64,000 bases of DNA from Candidatus Scalindua sp. SCAELEC01 (GTDB lineage Bacteria; Planctomycetota; Brocadiia; Brocadiales; Scalinduaceae): the NCBI GenBank assembly GCA_004282745.1, contig SHMT01000014.1, positions 62,001-126,000 on the forward strand, in the 5' to 3' direction. The notes below the pieces were generated by a model. It was not told the DNA's origin and did no database searches. It saw only the letters and a list, made by a program, of their open reading frames with translations. The translations under genes were made by a program, and so were the position numbers. Shown here in pieces: positions 37,128 to 46,905 of this stretch; position 1 is the stretch's first letter, and every line of letters starts with the position of its first letter.

Positions 37128-38663
37128 ATGAACAATAAAATCGTATATCTTGTTGGAGCTGGACCTGGTGATCCAGGATTAATTACCGTGAAAGGTATGG
37201 CATGTATTAGAAAGGCCGATGTTTTAGTTTACGACTATCTCGTTAGCAAAAGTCTCTTGAAAAATGCCAAACACGATGCCGAAATAATCTATGTTGGCAA
37301 ACAGGGAAATAAGCACACAATGGAGCAAGAAGATATCAACCAGCTTCTTGCTACTAAGGCGAAAGAAAACAAAGTAGTGACAAGATTAAAAGGTGGTGAT
37401 CCATACGTATTTGGCAGAGGAGGTGAAGAGGGCCTTGTCTTAAAGGAGCAGAAAATACCCTTTGAGGTTGTCCCTGGAATAACAGCCGCCATCGCGACAC
37501 CTGCATATGCAGGAATACCGGTGACTCACCGCTCCTATACATCGACCTTTGGCCTTATTACCGGACACGAAGATCCAACTAAGGATCGCAGTGAAATAGA
37601 TTGGGAGAAATTAAGCACCGGTATTGGTACGTTAACTTTCTACATGGGAATCAAGAATCTTCCAAACATCGTAGAACAACTCACCAAGCATGGAAGACCC
37701 AAAGATACGCCAGCCGCCGTAATAAGATGGGGAACGACAACCGCACAGAAAACGGTTGTCGGCACTCTTGCCAACATCGTAGAAAAAGCAAAGGAGATAA
37801 AACCGCCTGCAATAACGATTGTAGGAGAAGTGGTAAAACTTAGAGACCAACTGAACTGGTTTGAAACGAGACCTCTTTTCGGAAAGACTATTGTCGTCAC
37901 TCGTTCAAGAGATCAGGCAAGTGAGTTTTCTGACAGACTTTTTGATCTTGGAGCTGACGTAATAGAGTTTCCGACTATTAGCATAACCGGGCCAGATGAT
38001 TTTGGACCACTTGATAAAGAGATCAAGAGGTTAGATTCAACCGATTGGGTAATCTTTACGAGTGTAAACGGTGTCGATTCATTTTTCCAACGAATATTTG
38101 ATCTTGGTGGTGATGTTAGAGATCTCAAGGGGGTTAAAATATGTGCAATCGGGCCTGCCACAACTGAAAAGGTCAGAGAGTTTCATGTCAAAGTTGACTG
38201 CCAACCACCCAAATATGTTGCCGAAAGTGTAGCTGAGGTCTTGAATACAGTCGAAGACCTCAAGGGGAAACGCATCCTCATGCCACGTACTGACATCGCT
38301 CGAAGCTACCTACCGGAGGAGTTACAAAAGCTGGGAGCTGACGTTGCAGATATTATTGCCTATAAGACGGTAATTGCAGACAATGAAGACGATGCGGTGT
38401 TGGAAAAGCTAAAAAGCGGAGCAGTTGATATCGTAACATTTACCAGTTCATCAACGGTGAGAAATTTTGTACAAATTATTGGCAAAGATAATCTTGATGA
38501 CTTTAAAGAGAAAGTACAATTCGCAAGCATTGGACCGATAACGACCAAAACCATCGAAGAGATGGATATTCCATTATCAATAAAGGCCGATGAGTATACG
38601 ATTCCTGGGCTAGTTAAGGCAATCCTTGATCAGGTAAATAAGAATGTGGAAGGGGAAATTTGA
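37128..38663 (+). CDS. Fused uroporphyrinogen-III C-methyltransferase / uroporphyrinogen-III synthase
   Basis: Bifunctional tetrapyrrole enzyme of 511 residues. Residues about 1-245 are CobA/SUMT (VYLVGAGPGDPGLITVKG, RLKGGDPYVFGRGGEE, GITAAIATPAYAGIPVTHR), which methylates uroporphyrinogen III for siroheme or cobalamin. Residues about 250-505 are HemD (RPLFGKTIVVTRSRDQASEF, DWVIFTSVNGVDSF, VDIVTFTSSSTVRNF), which makes uroporphyrinogen III. Such fusions are common in anaerobes. It lies 20 bases after the GDPD-HEAT gene. Heme demand fits the c-heme sensors in this window. Confidence 0.95.
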   Translation: MNNKIVYLVGAGPGDPGLITVKGMACIRKADVLVYDYLVSKSLLKNAKHDAEIIYVGKQGNKHTMEQEDINQLLATKAKENKVVTRLKGGDPYVFGRGGEEGLVLKEQKIPFEVVPGITAAIATPAYAGIPVTHRSYTSTFGLITGHEDPTKDRSEIDWEKLSTGIGTLTFYMGIKNLPNIVEQLTKHGRPKDTPAAVIRWGTTTAQKTVVGTLANIVEKAKEIKPPAITIVGEVVKLRDQLNWFETRPLFGKTIVVTRSRDQASEFSDRLFDLGADVIEFPTISITGPDDFGPLDKEIKRLDSTDWVIFTSVNGVDSFFQRIFDLGGDVRDLKGVKICAIGPATTEKVREFHVKVDCQPPKYVAESVAEVLNTVEDLKGKRILMPRTDIARSYLPEELQKLGADVADIIAYKTVIADNEDDAVLEKLKSGAVDIVTFTSSSTVRNFVQIIGKDNLDDFKEKVQFASIGPITTKTIEEMDIPLSIKADEYTIPGLVKAILDQVNKNVEGEI

Positions 38664-38742
38664 CCTACCCCCTCCCCCACAACACACACAACCACGTAAA
38701 AAGGTGGATTTACATTTGCTGACGGTTTTGTGACACTCTTTC

Positions 38743-38933
38743 TCAACTGTGAGCTTTAACCACATGTTTATTTTTCGTCAGTTTGGTTACTTTTTCATCC
38801 AGTGATAGATGAGAAATATCGATCTTTAATTTTTCCAAATCTCCAAGCAGACACTTCTCGGTCGTTTTACTATTGGAACGACCGAGAAGATGTGGCCGGC
38901 AGTCCCAACACGTAATGACTGACGAATACCTTA
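38743..38933 (-). pseudogene. Truncated ORF of unknown function cut by a family A MITE
   Basis: An open minus-strand frame with protein-like composition (VITCWDCRPHLLGRSNSK, then EKCLLGDLEKLKIDISHLS) runs from the MITE edge to a TGA. It has no start codon of its own, so the front has been lost at the MITE. Family not recognised. A perfect 13-bp inverted repeat (CTTCTCGGTCGTT / AACGACCGAGAAG, 38854-38889) lies within it. Confidence 0.35.
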
Positions 38934-39063
38934 GGGTCCAGGAAAGAATACCTTGTTGTTTTATAGCGCTCAGCTTTAGATCAGATCTGGTCGAGCAGGA
39001 CCGCAGGTGTAACCTGAGCTACAGCGAGGATACTGCGAGTGAAGAGCGGCCTAAGGTGGCCTA
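38934..39063. mobile_element. MITE family A copy, one end missing
   Basis: The left end GGGTCCAGGAAAGAATACCT and most of the family A interior (TTTATAGCGCTCAG; CTGCGAGTGAAGAGCGGCC) are present, but the second terminal repeat is absent. It lies directly upstream of the yehS gene. Confidence 0.75.
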
Positions 39064-39096
39064 ACCATGATGAGTATGAGTATATCAGGAGTTAAA

Positions 39097-39564
39097 ATGA
39101 CTAACAATGACATATTACGAAGATTACGATACGCACTGAATCTGAAAGATATAACGATGATTGATATATTTAAACTGTCAGAGCACAATATTGAAAAACC
39201 GGAATTAACACATTTGCTGAAAAAGGAGCAGGAAGAGGGCTATGAGGATTGTAGTGATACGGTACTGGAACTTTTCTTAGATGGTTTGATTATTTATAAA
39301 AGAGGAAAGGGGCAGATAGAGCCAGGGAGTGTCACAAAGCAGGAGCTGCCGCTAACGAATAATAGCATATTAAAGAAATTAAGGATTTCACTTAAATTCA
39401 GAGAAGATGATATGCTTGATACTTTAAAACTGGCTGGCATGAATATATCAAAGTCTGAATTGTCCGCACTGTTTAGGAAGGAGGGGCAGAGACATTATAA
39501 GGAGTGTGGCGATCAATTACTGAGAAATTTTTTAAAGGGCCTTACGTTACGTAATAGAGGGTGA
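39097..39564 (+). CDS. yehS: YehS-like DUF1456 protein
   Basis: About 155 residues from MTNNDILRRLRYALNLKD, preceded by AGGAG six bases upstream; an earlier in-frame ATG borders the MITE and lacks such a site. It has two DUF1456 repeats, the second starting LTNNSILKKLRISLKFRED. This is the normal architecture of YehS, whose molecular role is not established. It stands alone after a family A MITE. Confidence 0.88.
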   Translation: MTNNDILRRLRYALNLKDITMIDIFKLSEHNIEKPELTHLLKKEQEEGYEDCSDTVLELFLDGLIIYKRGKGQIEPGSVTKQELPLTNNSILKKLRISLKFREDDMLDTLKLAGMNISKSELSALFRKEGQRHYKECGDQLLRNFLKGLTLRNRG

Positions 39565-39649
39565 TGCGAAATAAGTGTGTCGACCCTCTTTGCATCACCA
39601 GGATAGATATCAAATCCGTCACCAGATTGAGACCTTTTCCACTACTTAA

Positions 39650-39829
39650 TACCAAATAAAGTTTTCCGGTAAGGCATTCTGTATATTCTTCGGACCAACT
39701 CCAGCTAGTCAGGGTGATGAGATACGCCCGGCAAGCGCTGTAAACATTGTGGGTAAGGTCGCGGTGAATGCTGGGGTATTTCAGAGTGTACAAAACGGTG
39801 CTACAATAGTCGTGGAAAGAGTAGAATAA
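39650..39829 (+). pseudogene. Possible 3' end of a lost gene
   Basis: An open frame without a start codon ends in GDEIRPASAVNIVGKVAVNA and IVVERVE before TAA. The composition looks protein-like and the frame is closed upstream by TAA. I do not recognise the family. It may be the tail of a gene deleted upstream, or chance. Confidence 0.25.
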
Positions 39830-39880
39830 GGATTCAGTTTTAACATCGAAAATGGAAAGAATTTTTATGAAGGAAAAAAG

Positions 39881-41971
39881 ATGCCAAATCTTTTATTAGA
39901 GATAGGAGTGGAAGAGATTCCGGCCGGTTATATCGGTCCTGCTCTTCGGCAAATGGAAGAGCTTTTTACCGGACAGATCGAGGAAAATCGTTTGAGTTTT
40001 AAAGGCTTACATGTAACAGGTACGCCAAGGCGCCTCATACTTTCCATTACTGGCTTACCAGAAATACAGGAAAATATTATTAAGGAAATCAAAGGACCCT
40101 CCTCAAAGTTCGCCCTGGATGAAGAGGGTTTACCCACAAAGGCCGCAATCGGTTTTGCTCATTCACAAGGCATAGACGCTAACGATTTAAAAGTTAAGGA
40201 TACGGGGAGAGGAGAGTATTGCTTCGCGATAAAGGAGATAGCGGGAAAAAGGGTTTTTGATCTACTCCCAGACATGCTGAGCACCATGATAAAGTCCATA
40301 ACCTTCCCAAAGTCTATGAGATGGAAAACGGGTCGATTCTCTTTTGCACGCCCTATACGAACAATCCTTGCCCTGTTTGACAACGACATTATTCAATTAG
40401 AATTAAATGGGATCAAGGCTGGCCGTAAAACGGATGGCCATCAATTCCTTTCCGATAAAATACTTGACGTAGAAACAGCCGATTATGGCGCCTATAAAGA
40501 ACTCCTGAGAAATAATTACGTAATCATAGAGATCGATGAACGGCGTAAAACCATAAGAGATTCGATAAACACGATCCTTTCCCGTCATGGTTCACAATTA
40601 GATGATGAAGGGCTCCTGAATGAAGTTGTAAACCTCGTAGAGTTTCCCTGTGCCGTTAAATGTAGCTTTGAAAAGGAATATTTAGAGATTCCACCAGAAG
40701 TTGTCATAACTTCAATGAAAGAGCACCAAAGATATTTTCCCGTTACGGACCAGGACAACAATTTGTTACCCGAATTCATTGTTATTCTTGACAGAAAATG
40801 TGACGGTAATGAGTTGCCCCGGAGGGGGAATGAGCGAGTCTTGAAGGCGCGGTTGGCTGATGCAAAATTTTTCTGGAATGAAGACCGTAAGGTTTCATTG
40901 CAAGATCGAGTAGAGAGCCTTGGCAACCTCGTATTTCATGAAAATATCGGGAGCTATCTGGAGAGGGGAGAGAGAATTGGTAAACTCGCCCATTTCATTT
41001 CAACAAGCCTTTCCTATCCACCCAGTAAATTGCGGTTCGTTGAACGTGCGTCCCTTTTGTGTAAGGCGGATCTCTTGACTGAGATGGTAGGTGAATTTCC
41101 GAAACTGCAGGGTATCATGGGTCGAGAATATGCCCTCGAAAAAGGTGAGGATGCCGAAGTTGCCAAATCAATCGCTGAGCACTATTTACCCCGATATGCT
41201 AAAGACCTGTTACCGGAGACTGAAACGGGCATCGTCCTGAGCCTAGCTGACAAATTTGACGTAATTGCAGGCTGCTTCTCAACTGGTTTGGTACCCACCG
41301 GTTCACTTGACCCTTATGCCCTGAGAAGGCAGACGCAGGGAATTATACGTATTTTAGAGGAGAAGGAGCTCAATATAAAGCTATCAGACATAATAGAGAG
41401 CTCATTATCAAGCCTGAAAGAGAAGATCACCGGCAGAGATACAGTCGCGGTGCATCAGCAGATAATGGATTTCTTTAAAGATAGACTCCGTCACAACTAT
41501 CTGGAGAGAGGATTTCGTTACGATATCATCGATTCCGTATTGAAATCAGGTTACGATAATATTTCAGACTTTTCCTTTCGATTGAAAATTGTAACAAAGA
41601 TCTCTCAATCACCTATCTGGCACAGTCTTGTAACCGTTGTTGAGAGGACATACAATATCGGAAAGAGTTGTACAAGCCACGGTAACATTGATGAGAACTT
41701 GTTGAAAGAGGAAGAAGAGAAGGTATTGTGGAATATTTATGAGAGAGAGAAAGATAAGATGCGTGAATATATTAAACCAAGGAAATATGAAGAGCTCTCT
41801 CTCTTATATAATGAAGTATTTGCAGAACCAATTCACAACTTCTTTGAAAATGTTTACGTGAACGTTGATGATGAAGCGTTAAAGGGCAACCGGTTACTCT
41901 TGATGAAGAAGATCAACGAGCTCTATGTGTCTCACATTGCCAATCTTGCCTTAATTGTCGAACATGAATGA
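39881..41971 (+). CDS. glyS: Glycine--tRNA ligase beta subunit
   Basis: A 696-residue beta subunit of the heterotetrameric bacterial glycyl-tRNA synthetase; it binds tRNA, while catalysis lies mainly in the alpha subunit. Recognised by LLLEIGVEEIPAGY at the start, TSMKEHQRYFPV, ARLADAKFFWNEDRK, GSLDPYALRRQTQGI and the C-terminal anticodon-binding region (FFENVYVNVDDE). An AAGGAAAAAAG site precedes the start. The alpha subunit gene glyQ is not next to it, unlike the common glyQS pair. Its end overlaps xerD. Confidence 0.96.
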   Translation: MPNLLLEIGVEEIPAGYIGPALRQMEELFTGQIEENRLSFKGLHVTGTPRRLILSITGLPEIQENIIKEIKGPSSKFALDEEGLPTKAAIGFAHSQGIDANDLKVKDTGRGEYCFAIKEIAGKRVFDLLPDMLSTMIKSITFPKSMRWKTGRFSFARPIRTILALFDNDIIQLELNGIKAGRKTDGHQFLSDKILDVETADYGAYKELLRNNYVIIEIDERRKTIRDSINTILSRHGSQLDDEGLLNEVVNLVEFPCAVKCSFEKEYLEIPPEVVITSMKEHQRYFPVTDQDNNLLPEFIVILDRKCDGNELPRRGNERVLKARLADAKFFWNEDRKVSLQDRVESLGNLVFHENIGSYLERGERIGKLAHFISTSLSYPPSKLRFVERASLLCKADLLTEMVGEFPKLQGIMGREYALEKGEDAEVAKSIAEHYLPRYAKDLLPETETGIVLSLADKFDVIAGCFSTGLVPTGSLDPYALRRQTQGIIRILEEKELNIKLSDIIESSLSSLKEKITGRDTVAVHQQIMDFFKDRLRHNYLERGFRYDIIDSVLKSGYDNISDFSFRLKIVTKISQSPIWHSLVTVVERTYNIGKSCTSHGNIDENLLKEEEEKVLWNIYEREKDKMREYIKPRKYEELSLLYNEVFAEPIHNFFENVYVNVDDEALKGNRLLLMKKINELYVSHIANLALIVEHE

Positions 41972-42857
41972 TAAGAAGTTGATAGAATCATTTTTTCACT
42001 ATCTTACCGTAGAGTGCGGTCTTTCCGAGAACACCATTAAGGGATATAAGAGTGATTTGAAAAATTTCTCAACTTTCTTACGCGATTCAAATATCCATCG
42101 GTTTCAAGATCTACGCACACGCATGGTAATACCCTATATAAAAACGGAAAGAGAGAGAGGACTGTCGGACAATTCAATCTCAAGAAGCCTTGTCACCGTG
42201 AAGATGTTGTATAAATACCTGGTAATGGAAGGGGTGCTTAACAAGAATCCACTGTCGTCTGTCACGGCACCCAAACTCACAAAATACCTCCCCGAAGTCC
42301 TCCATTATCAGACAATCGGTAAGATGCTATCAGCACCAGACGGTAATACAACACTGGGAATACGAGATAGAGCGATACTTGAATTGATGTATGCTACCGG
42401 CGCTAGAGTATCAGAGGTGGCATCAATCAAGATGGGTTGGATAAGCTTAGATTACGGCTATGTGAAGTGCCAGGGAAAGGGCTCAAAGCAGCGTATTATA
42501 CCTCTTGGGCATGAGGCGATTCTATCGGTAAAAAGATATTTACAACATGCTCGTCCATTGCTCAGTCACGACAGAGATGTGGATGTTTTATTTCTCTCAA
42601 GAACCGGAAAGAGATTAAGACGAGAAAACATCTGGTGTCTCGTAAAGAAGTATGCCACATATGCAGGCATCAGAACAAACATATCCCCTCACACACTCAG
42701 GCACTCATTTGCGACACACATGCTGGAAGGTGGTGCAGACTTACGGTCCGTCCAAGAGATGCTCGGGCATGCCAATATATCCACAACCCAGATATACACA
42801 CACGTCAACAAGAGATATCTAAAATCCGTACACCAGAGATTTCATCCGAGGGCATGA
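41964..42857 (+). CDS. xerD: XerD/XerC-type tyrosine recombinase
   Basis: About 297 residues. The ATG start overlaps the end of glyS by eight bases (a TTG three codons earlier is possible). An N-terminal SAM-like core-binding domain (LSENTIKGYKSDLKNFSTFL) is followed by the catalytic domain with the full set: ATGARVSEVASI (Arg), GKGSKQRIIPL (Lys), HTLRHSFATHML (His, Arg), LGHANISTTQIYTHV (His and the nucleophile Tyr). It would resolve chromosome dimers at dif, fitting its place about 3 kb from the candidate origin. XerD versus XerC is not certain. Confidence 0.9.
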   Translation: MNDKKLIESFFHYLTVECGLSENTIKGYKSDLKNFSTFLRDSNIHRFQDLRTRMVIPYIKTERERGLSDNSISRSLVTVKMLYKYLVMEGVLNKNPLSSVTAPKLTKYLPEVLHYQTIGKMLSAPDGNTTLGIRDRAILELMYATGARVSEVASIKMGWISLDYGYVKCQGKGSKQRIIPLGHEAILSVKRYLQHARPLLSHDRDVDVLFLSRTGKRLRRENIWCLVKKYATYAGIRTNISPHTLRHSFATHMLEGGADLRSVQEMLGHANISTTQIYTHVNKRYLKSVHQRFHPRA

Positions 42858-42990
42858 GTCCTGTTTACACTCTTACTGTTGCCCGGGTAGAGGAATCAAT
42901 GATCGCTCAATGAGACGAGGTAGACTCATTCATGATTACGGTGATGCATTAAAAGAGTAAAGATATCTTAAAAGATTTCCACAAACTTGA

Positions 42991-44571
42991 TTAATCGCCC
43001 TGAATAATATCGATAATCTGTTTCTGCCTCTTCTCCATGAGGGCCTTTGTTTTTCCTTCCAAATTTAACCGAAGGAACGGTTCGGTATTTGACTTTCTCA
43101 CATTAAACCACCAATCCTTAAACTGAACGGTAACACCGTCTACATAATCAATCTTACCTTCCTTAAAGTGTTCGGCAATCTCTGCGATCTTCTTCTCCTT
43201 ATCCTCGACTTTGAAATTCACTTCACCGGTTGCATAATATCTTTTTAGCGGGGCAATCAGGTTAGACATGGGAACATTTTTATTACTGAGAATATTTAAA
43301 ACGGTCAGGAGGGCAATGATTCCCGAATCTGCAAAATAGTTGTCCCTAAAGTAATAGTGTCCGGACAGTTCTCCCCCAAAGAGGGCGTTTCTCTCTCTCA
43401 TCGTAATCTTTATGTGAGAGTGACCTACTTTCTCTCTGCAAGGGATTCCACCAGACTCTTTAATCTCTTCTGGCAATACCCTACTGGACCGTAAATCGTA
43501 TACAATAGCAGCCCCTCTCTCCTTTTTCAGAAACTCCTTTGCAATTACGGCGGTAATGAGATCACAACCAATTACCTGTCCATTCTCATCAACAAAGACA
43601 CACCGGTCTGCATCACCATCAAATGCTACCCCCAAATGACTCTTCGTTGTTCGCACCTTCTTTTGTAGGTCTTGTAAATTCTTTTTATTCAGGGGGTCTG
43701 GATCGTGATGAGGGAAATTACCATCAATATTGAAATAGAGCGGTACAATTTTGCAGGGTAAATCTTCAAAGACAAGGGGGACCATCTTCCCCGCCATCCC
43801 ATTTCCCGCATCAACCACAATCTTTAAAGGCCTAATACGACCGGCAAAACTGAGTACATGTTTTTTGTACTCGTCAAGGATATTTTTCTCAATAATTTTA
43901 CCCGATTGTCCCGTTGCAGCCAATCGGGTTTGTCGGGAAATTTCGGATATCTTTGCGAGACCGGTATCAAAGCTTATAGGCATCGCTTTCTCATGGCAGA
44001 TCTTAAACCCATTATACTCTGATGGATTATGTGATGCTGTAACTGTAATTCCCGCATCATAGTTGTAGTGTCCTACCGAAAAATAGGTGACGTCTGTAGA
44101 TACCTCCCCTATATCAATACAATTCACACCTGCCTCCTGTATCCCCTTCATTAGGGATTTTGCCAACACATTTGAAGATAACCTGCCATCTCTACCAACG
44201 ACAATATTTTCAACACCGTCTTTTATGCTTTTTAAGAACTGAACGGTTGCCATACCGATTTTTTCAGATGTGTGCTCGTTTAACTCCTCAGGGTATACAC
44301 CCCGTATATCGTAACTTTTAAATATTCCGAGATCAATTTGTTGGTCTTGATTTGACGTCAACTGTATGAAGCTCCTTTCGTCACTATTCTCCGTTTCCTC
44401 GATTTCATTCTCATCATAAACCTCATAGGTATCAGAAGTATGTTCTACCCTATACCGGCATACGGGACACTTTGGATAATGTACTCTCTGACGCCCTTTA
44501 CATATAGATCTGTTAATATCATATGTTTCACCCGGACATCTGCGTTTTGCCTGTACTCTTCTCTTCGGCAT
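42991..44571 (-). CDS. Phosphomannomutase/phosphoglucomutase with N-terminal Cys-rich extension
   Basis: About 526 residues from the ATG with AGGAGA upstream. The first ~90 residues are an unusual extension with four Cys (12, 24, 35, 38; KCPVCRYR), suggesting a zinc ribbon. The alpha-D-phosphohexomutase core follows: start IFKSYDIRGVYPEE, phosphoserine loop TVTASHNPSEYNGFKI, metal loop FDGDADRC, sugar loop GGELSGHYYF, and phosphate loop RKSNTEPFLRLN. It interconverts hexose 1- and 6-phosphates for LPS and exopolysaccharide. It is divergent from dnaA across the candidate origin. Confidence 0.92.
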   Translation of the reverse strand: MPKRRVQAKRRCPGETYDINRSICKGRQRVHYPKCPVCRYRVEHTSDTYEVYDENEIEETENSDERSFIQLTSNQDQQIDLGIFKSYDIRGVYPEELNEHTSEKIGMATVQFLKSIKDGVENIVVGRDGRLSSNVLAKSLMKGIQEAGVNCIDIGEVSTDVTYFSVGHYNYDAGITVTASHNPSEYNGFKICHEKAMPISFDTGLAKISEISRQTRLAATGQSGKIIEKNILDEYKKHVLSFAGRIRPLKIVVDAGNGMAGKMVPLVFEDLPCKIVPLYFNIDGNFPHHDPDPLNKKNLQDLQKKVRTTKSHLGVAFDGDADRCVFVDENGQVIGCDLITAVIAKEFLKKERGAAIVYDLRSSRVLPEEIKESGGIPCREKVGHSHIKITMRERNALFGGELSGHYYFRDNYFADSGIIALLTVLNILSNKNVPMSNLIAPLKRYYATGEVNFKVEDKEKKIAEIAEHFKEGKIDYVDGVTVQFKDWWFNVRKSNTEPFLRLNLEGKTKALMEKRQKQIIDIIQGD

Positions 44572-44589
44572 GACATCTCCTAAAACCAA

Positions 44590-45472
44590 TCGTCCTATAG
44601 GAATTCACCTAATTTGTTGACATCAAGGGGTATTTCAGACTACTTTATGTTGCTGATCTTGTAGATTTGAGCTGAGTGTTTTAGAACAGGGATATCTTTT
44701 CCTGGTTTTTCTATAACAATCGTTACTAGTTAATGGCCATATCCATGATAGCACACTTAGTTTTTATTCATGGTAAAATAAGAGTCTCGCTTTGTAAAGC
44801 GAAAATTAATAAACCAATTTATTAAAGTTTATTATTGGAGGTTTTCCACATTAATTACCTTTCAATTTTGTCAATAAATTTTGTCCGCAAAGTAGAATTG
44901 TATCTATTTGCTACACTATTCTTTATCACTCTCAACCAAGATAAACTCCATTTTTATTCATTCAGAATTACCCGGCTAACCGACTAGCACCATTTACGTT
45001 ATCAACTGTTTATCCACATATTACACACACCAATAAATATCGGTGCTTTTTAGGTAAATTTGAAAACCGTACACAAAAGTAATACACATAAAGCTTTTAC
45101 AGTGCAATATTTACGTTAAATTTTTCCCTATGGATACCATCACGCCCCAGAATATTATTGTATCCATTATCAAAAATTCAACTCTGACTGAAAGAGTAAA
45201 AAAAAATTTTTACGAAAGATTTTCTCCTGTAAAAAGTTCAATCCCATTGATGCAAAAAGTCTTATGATTTTAAAAATCTGTATCAAAATATTTCAAAAAA
45301 AAGTATTCTATTTTTTGCTTTGACACAAATCGATATTCTGCTAATATCCCACCTCATTAGTCGCGTCTATCAGGGGCGCACAAACAGATGACTTTCAGCT
45401 ATTCATTGTTGTAAATTCTCATCCAGTTTTATCAAGTTTTGGTACTTATCTTTTTTTACTTTACTCATCCAC
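44590..45472. other. Candidate chromosomal origin (oriC) upstream of dnaA
   Basis: An 880-bp AT-rich gap between divergent pmm and dnaA. DnaA-box matches: TTATCCACA at 45010-45018 (perfect), TTTTCCACA at 44842-44850, and a weaker TTATCAACT near 44999. A and T runs (for example near 45180-45310) could be the unwinding element. The neighbourhood (dnaA, xerD, smc, scpA, mnmE, yidC) supports an origin. The box count is modest, so this remains a candidate. Confidence 0.6.
45320..45347 (+). promoter_or_regulatory. Probable dnaA promoter
   Basis: TTGACA (45320-45325), a 16-base spacer, then TAATAT (45342-45347). Transcription would start near 45354, leaving a leader of about 120 bases before dnaA. 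Confidence 0.65.
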
Positions 45473-46840
45473 ATGAACCAGTCCGCAATGGGTAATACCC
45501 TTAACACCTGGGAAGAAATTCTCCGCGAAATCGAAGCCAAAATTGGTCTACGAATGTACAATTTGTGGTTTAAGAACGTCCGATTACTTTCCCTGAATGA
45601 CGACACCGCCATCATCGGTGTTCCAAACTTTTTTATACAGAGAAAAATTTGCAACAACTTTGAACCATTCATTCGCGACTCTTTTAAGAATGTAGCGAGG
45701 ATCAATCCATCCATTCAATTTCAAATAGAAAACGATGTTGTTCAAAAAGAGAAAAACAATAAACCAATTTCACAATCGAAGTCAGATAACGTCTCAAACC
45801 AAGATGCAACGATTTCCAATAATAAGCATTTAACTCTAGAGGATTTTATAGTCGGCGATTGTAACAGACTGGCATATGCTTCTGCCCTCGAAATTTCTAA
45901 ACCCGGCCCTGCAGCATTCAACACCCTTTTTGTTCATGGTGCCATCGGTGTTGGCAAGACACATCTCCTCCAAGGCATTTGGAATAGGCTAAAGACAGAA
46001 TCGGCCAATATCAGTGTTGTATATAAACCTGCAGAAAACTGGACAAACGAGTTTGTCTATTCCCTAAAAGGAGGAGGTCTAGAATCTTTCAGAAAAAAGT
46101 ATCGAAGTACCGACATATTCCTTGTCGATGACGTTCACTTTCTCTCGAATAAAAAAGGTGTTCAAGAGGAGTTCTTGCATACTTTCAATACCTTGCATAG
46201 CTTATCAAAAAGAGTTGTGTTTGCAAGTGATGCCCACCCTCGATTAATGATACAACTCAAAGAGAGTTTGGCTAGCAGGTTCATGTCAGGTATGATCGCC
46301 AAAATTGAACAACCCGGATTTGATACTTCCTTACAAATTTTGCGTTCAAAGGCTTCAAAGATACGAAAAAAAATCCCTGAAAATGTTCTTGAATTTATAT
46401 CTGAGAAGTTCAATGAAAACATCAGGTCCATGGAAAGTGCCTTGACAACCGTTTTAGCCTACGCAAACATAAATAAGAAAAAAATCGATTTGCCTATGGC
46501 CTGCAACACCTTAAGCGAACTCTATGTTAATGCGGAAAAGAGTGTAACGTTACAAGACATAGAAAGAGTAATAATTAATTACTACAAAGTATCTCGATCC
46601 GATATCCATTCCAGAAACAAATCTAAGAATATCGTTTTTTCCCGCCAGCTTTGTATGTATCTCTCAAAGACTCTTACTGATTCCTCGTATCAGGAGATTG
46701 GAAAGTACTTTGGTAACAAAAGGCATACGACTGCAATCTTTGCTATAAACAAAATAAAAAATAAAATGAAAGATGATTATGAATTTAAATCTCAAGTAGA
46801 AAACTTAACCAGGAAAATAAACAATACTGTTATATCGTAA
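45473..46840 (+). CDS. dnaA: Chromosomal replication initiator DnaA
   Basis: A 455-residue initiator that binds DnaA boxes and opens oriC. Domain I (NTWEEILREIEAKIGLRMY), a Ser/Asn-rich linker (about 90-120), AAA+ domain III (Walker A GAIGVGKTHLLQ near residue 156; Walker B region IFLVDDVHFL) and C-terminal domain IV are present. The DnaA signature usually reads GGRDHTTV; here it is FGNKRHTTAIFA near residue 413, so the base-contacting Asp is Arg. No ribosome site is evident; a second Met at residue 6 is possible. Confidence 0.95.
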   Translation: MNQSAMGNTLNTWEEILREIEAKIGLRMYNLWFKNVRLLSLNDDTAIIGVPNFFIQRKICNNFEPFIRDSFKNVARINPSIQFQIENDVVQKEKNNKPISQSKSDNVSNQDATISNNKHLTLEDFIVGDCNRLAYASALEISKPGPAAFNTLFVHGAIGVGKTHLLQGIWNRLKTESANISVVYKPAENWTNEFVYSLKGGGLESFRKKYRSTDIFLVDDVHFLSNKKGVQEEFLHTFNTLHSLSKRVVFASDAHPRLMIQLKESLASRFMSGMIAKIEQPGFDTSLQILRSKASKIRKKIPENVLEFISEKFNENIRSMESALTTVLAYANINKKKIDLPMACNTLSELYVNAEKSVTLQDIERVIINYYKVSRSDIHSRNKSKNIVFSRQLCMYLSKTLTDSSYQEIGKYFGNKRHTTAIFAINKIKNKMKDDYEFKSQVENLTRKINNTVIS

Positions 46841-46905
46841 TATTTAGAATTTTTTATGCTCATTCAGAATCATGTATTTTTCATATTTTTTATACAAACA
46901 ATACT

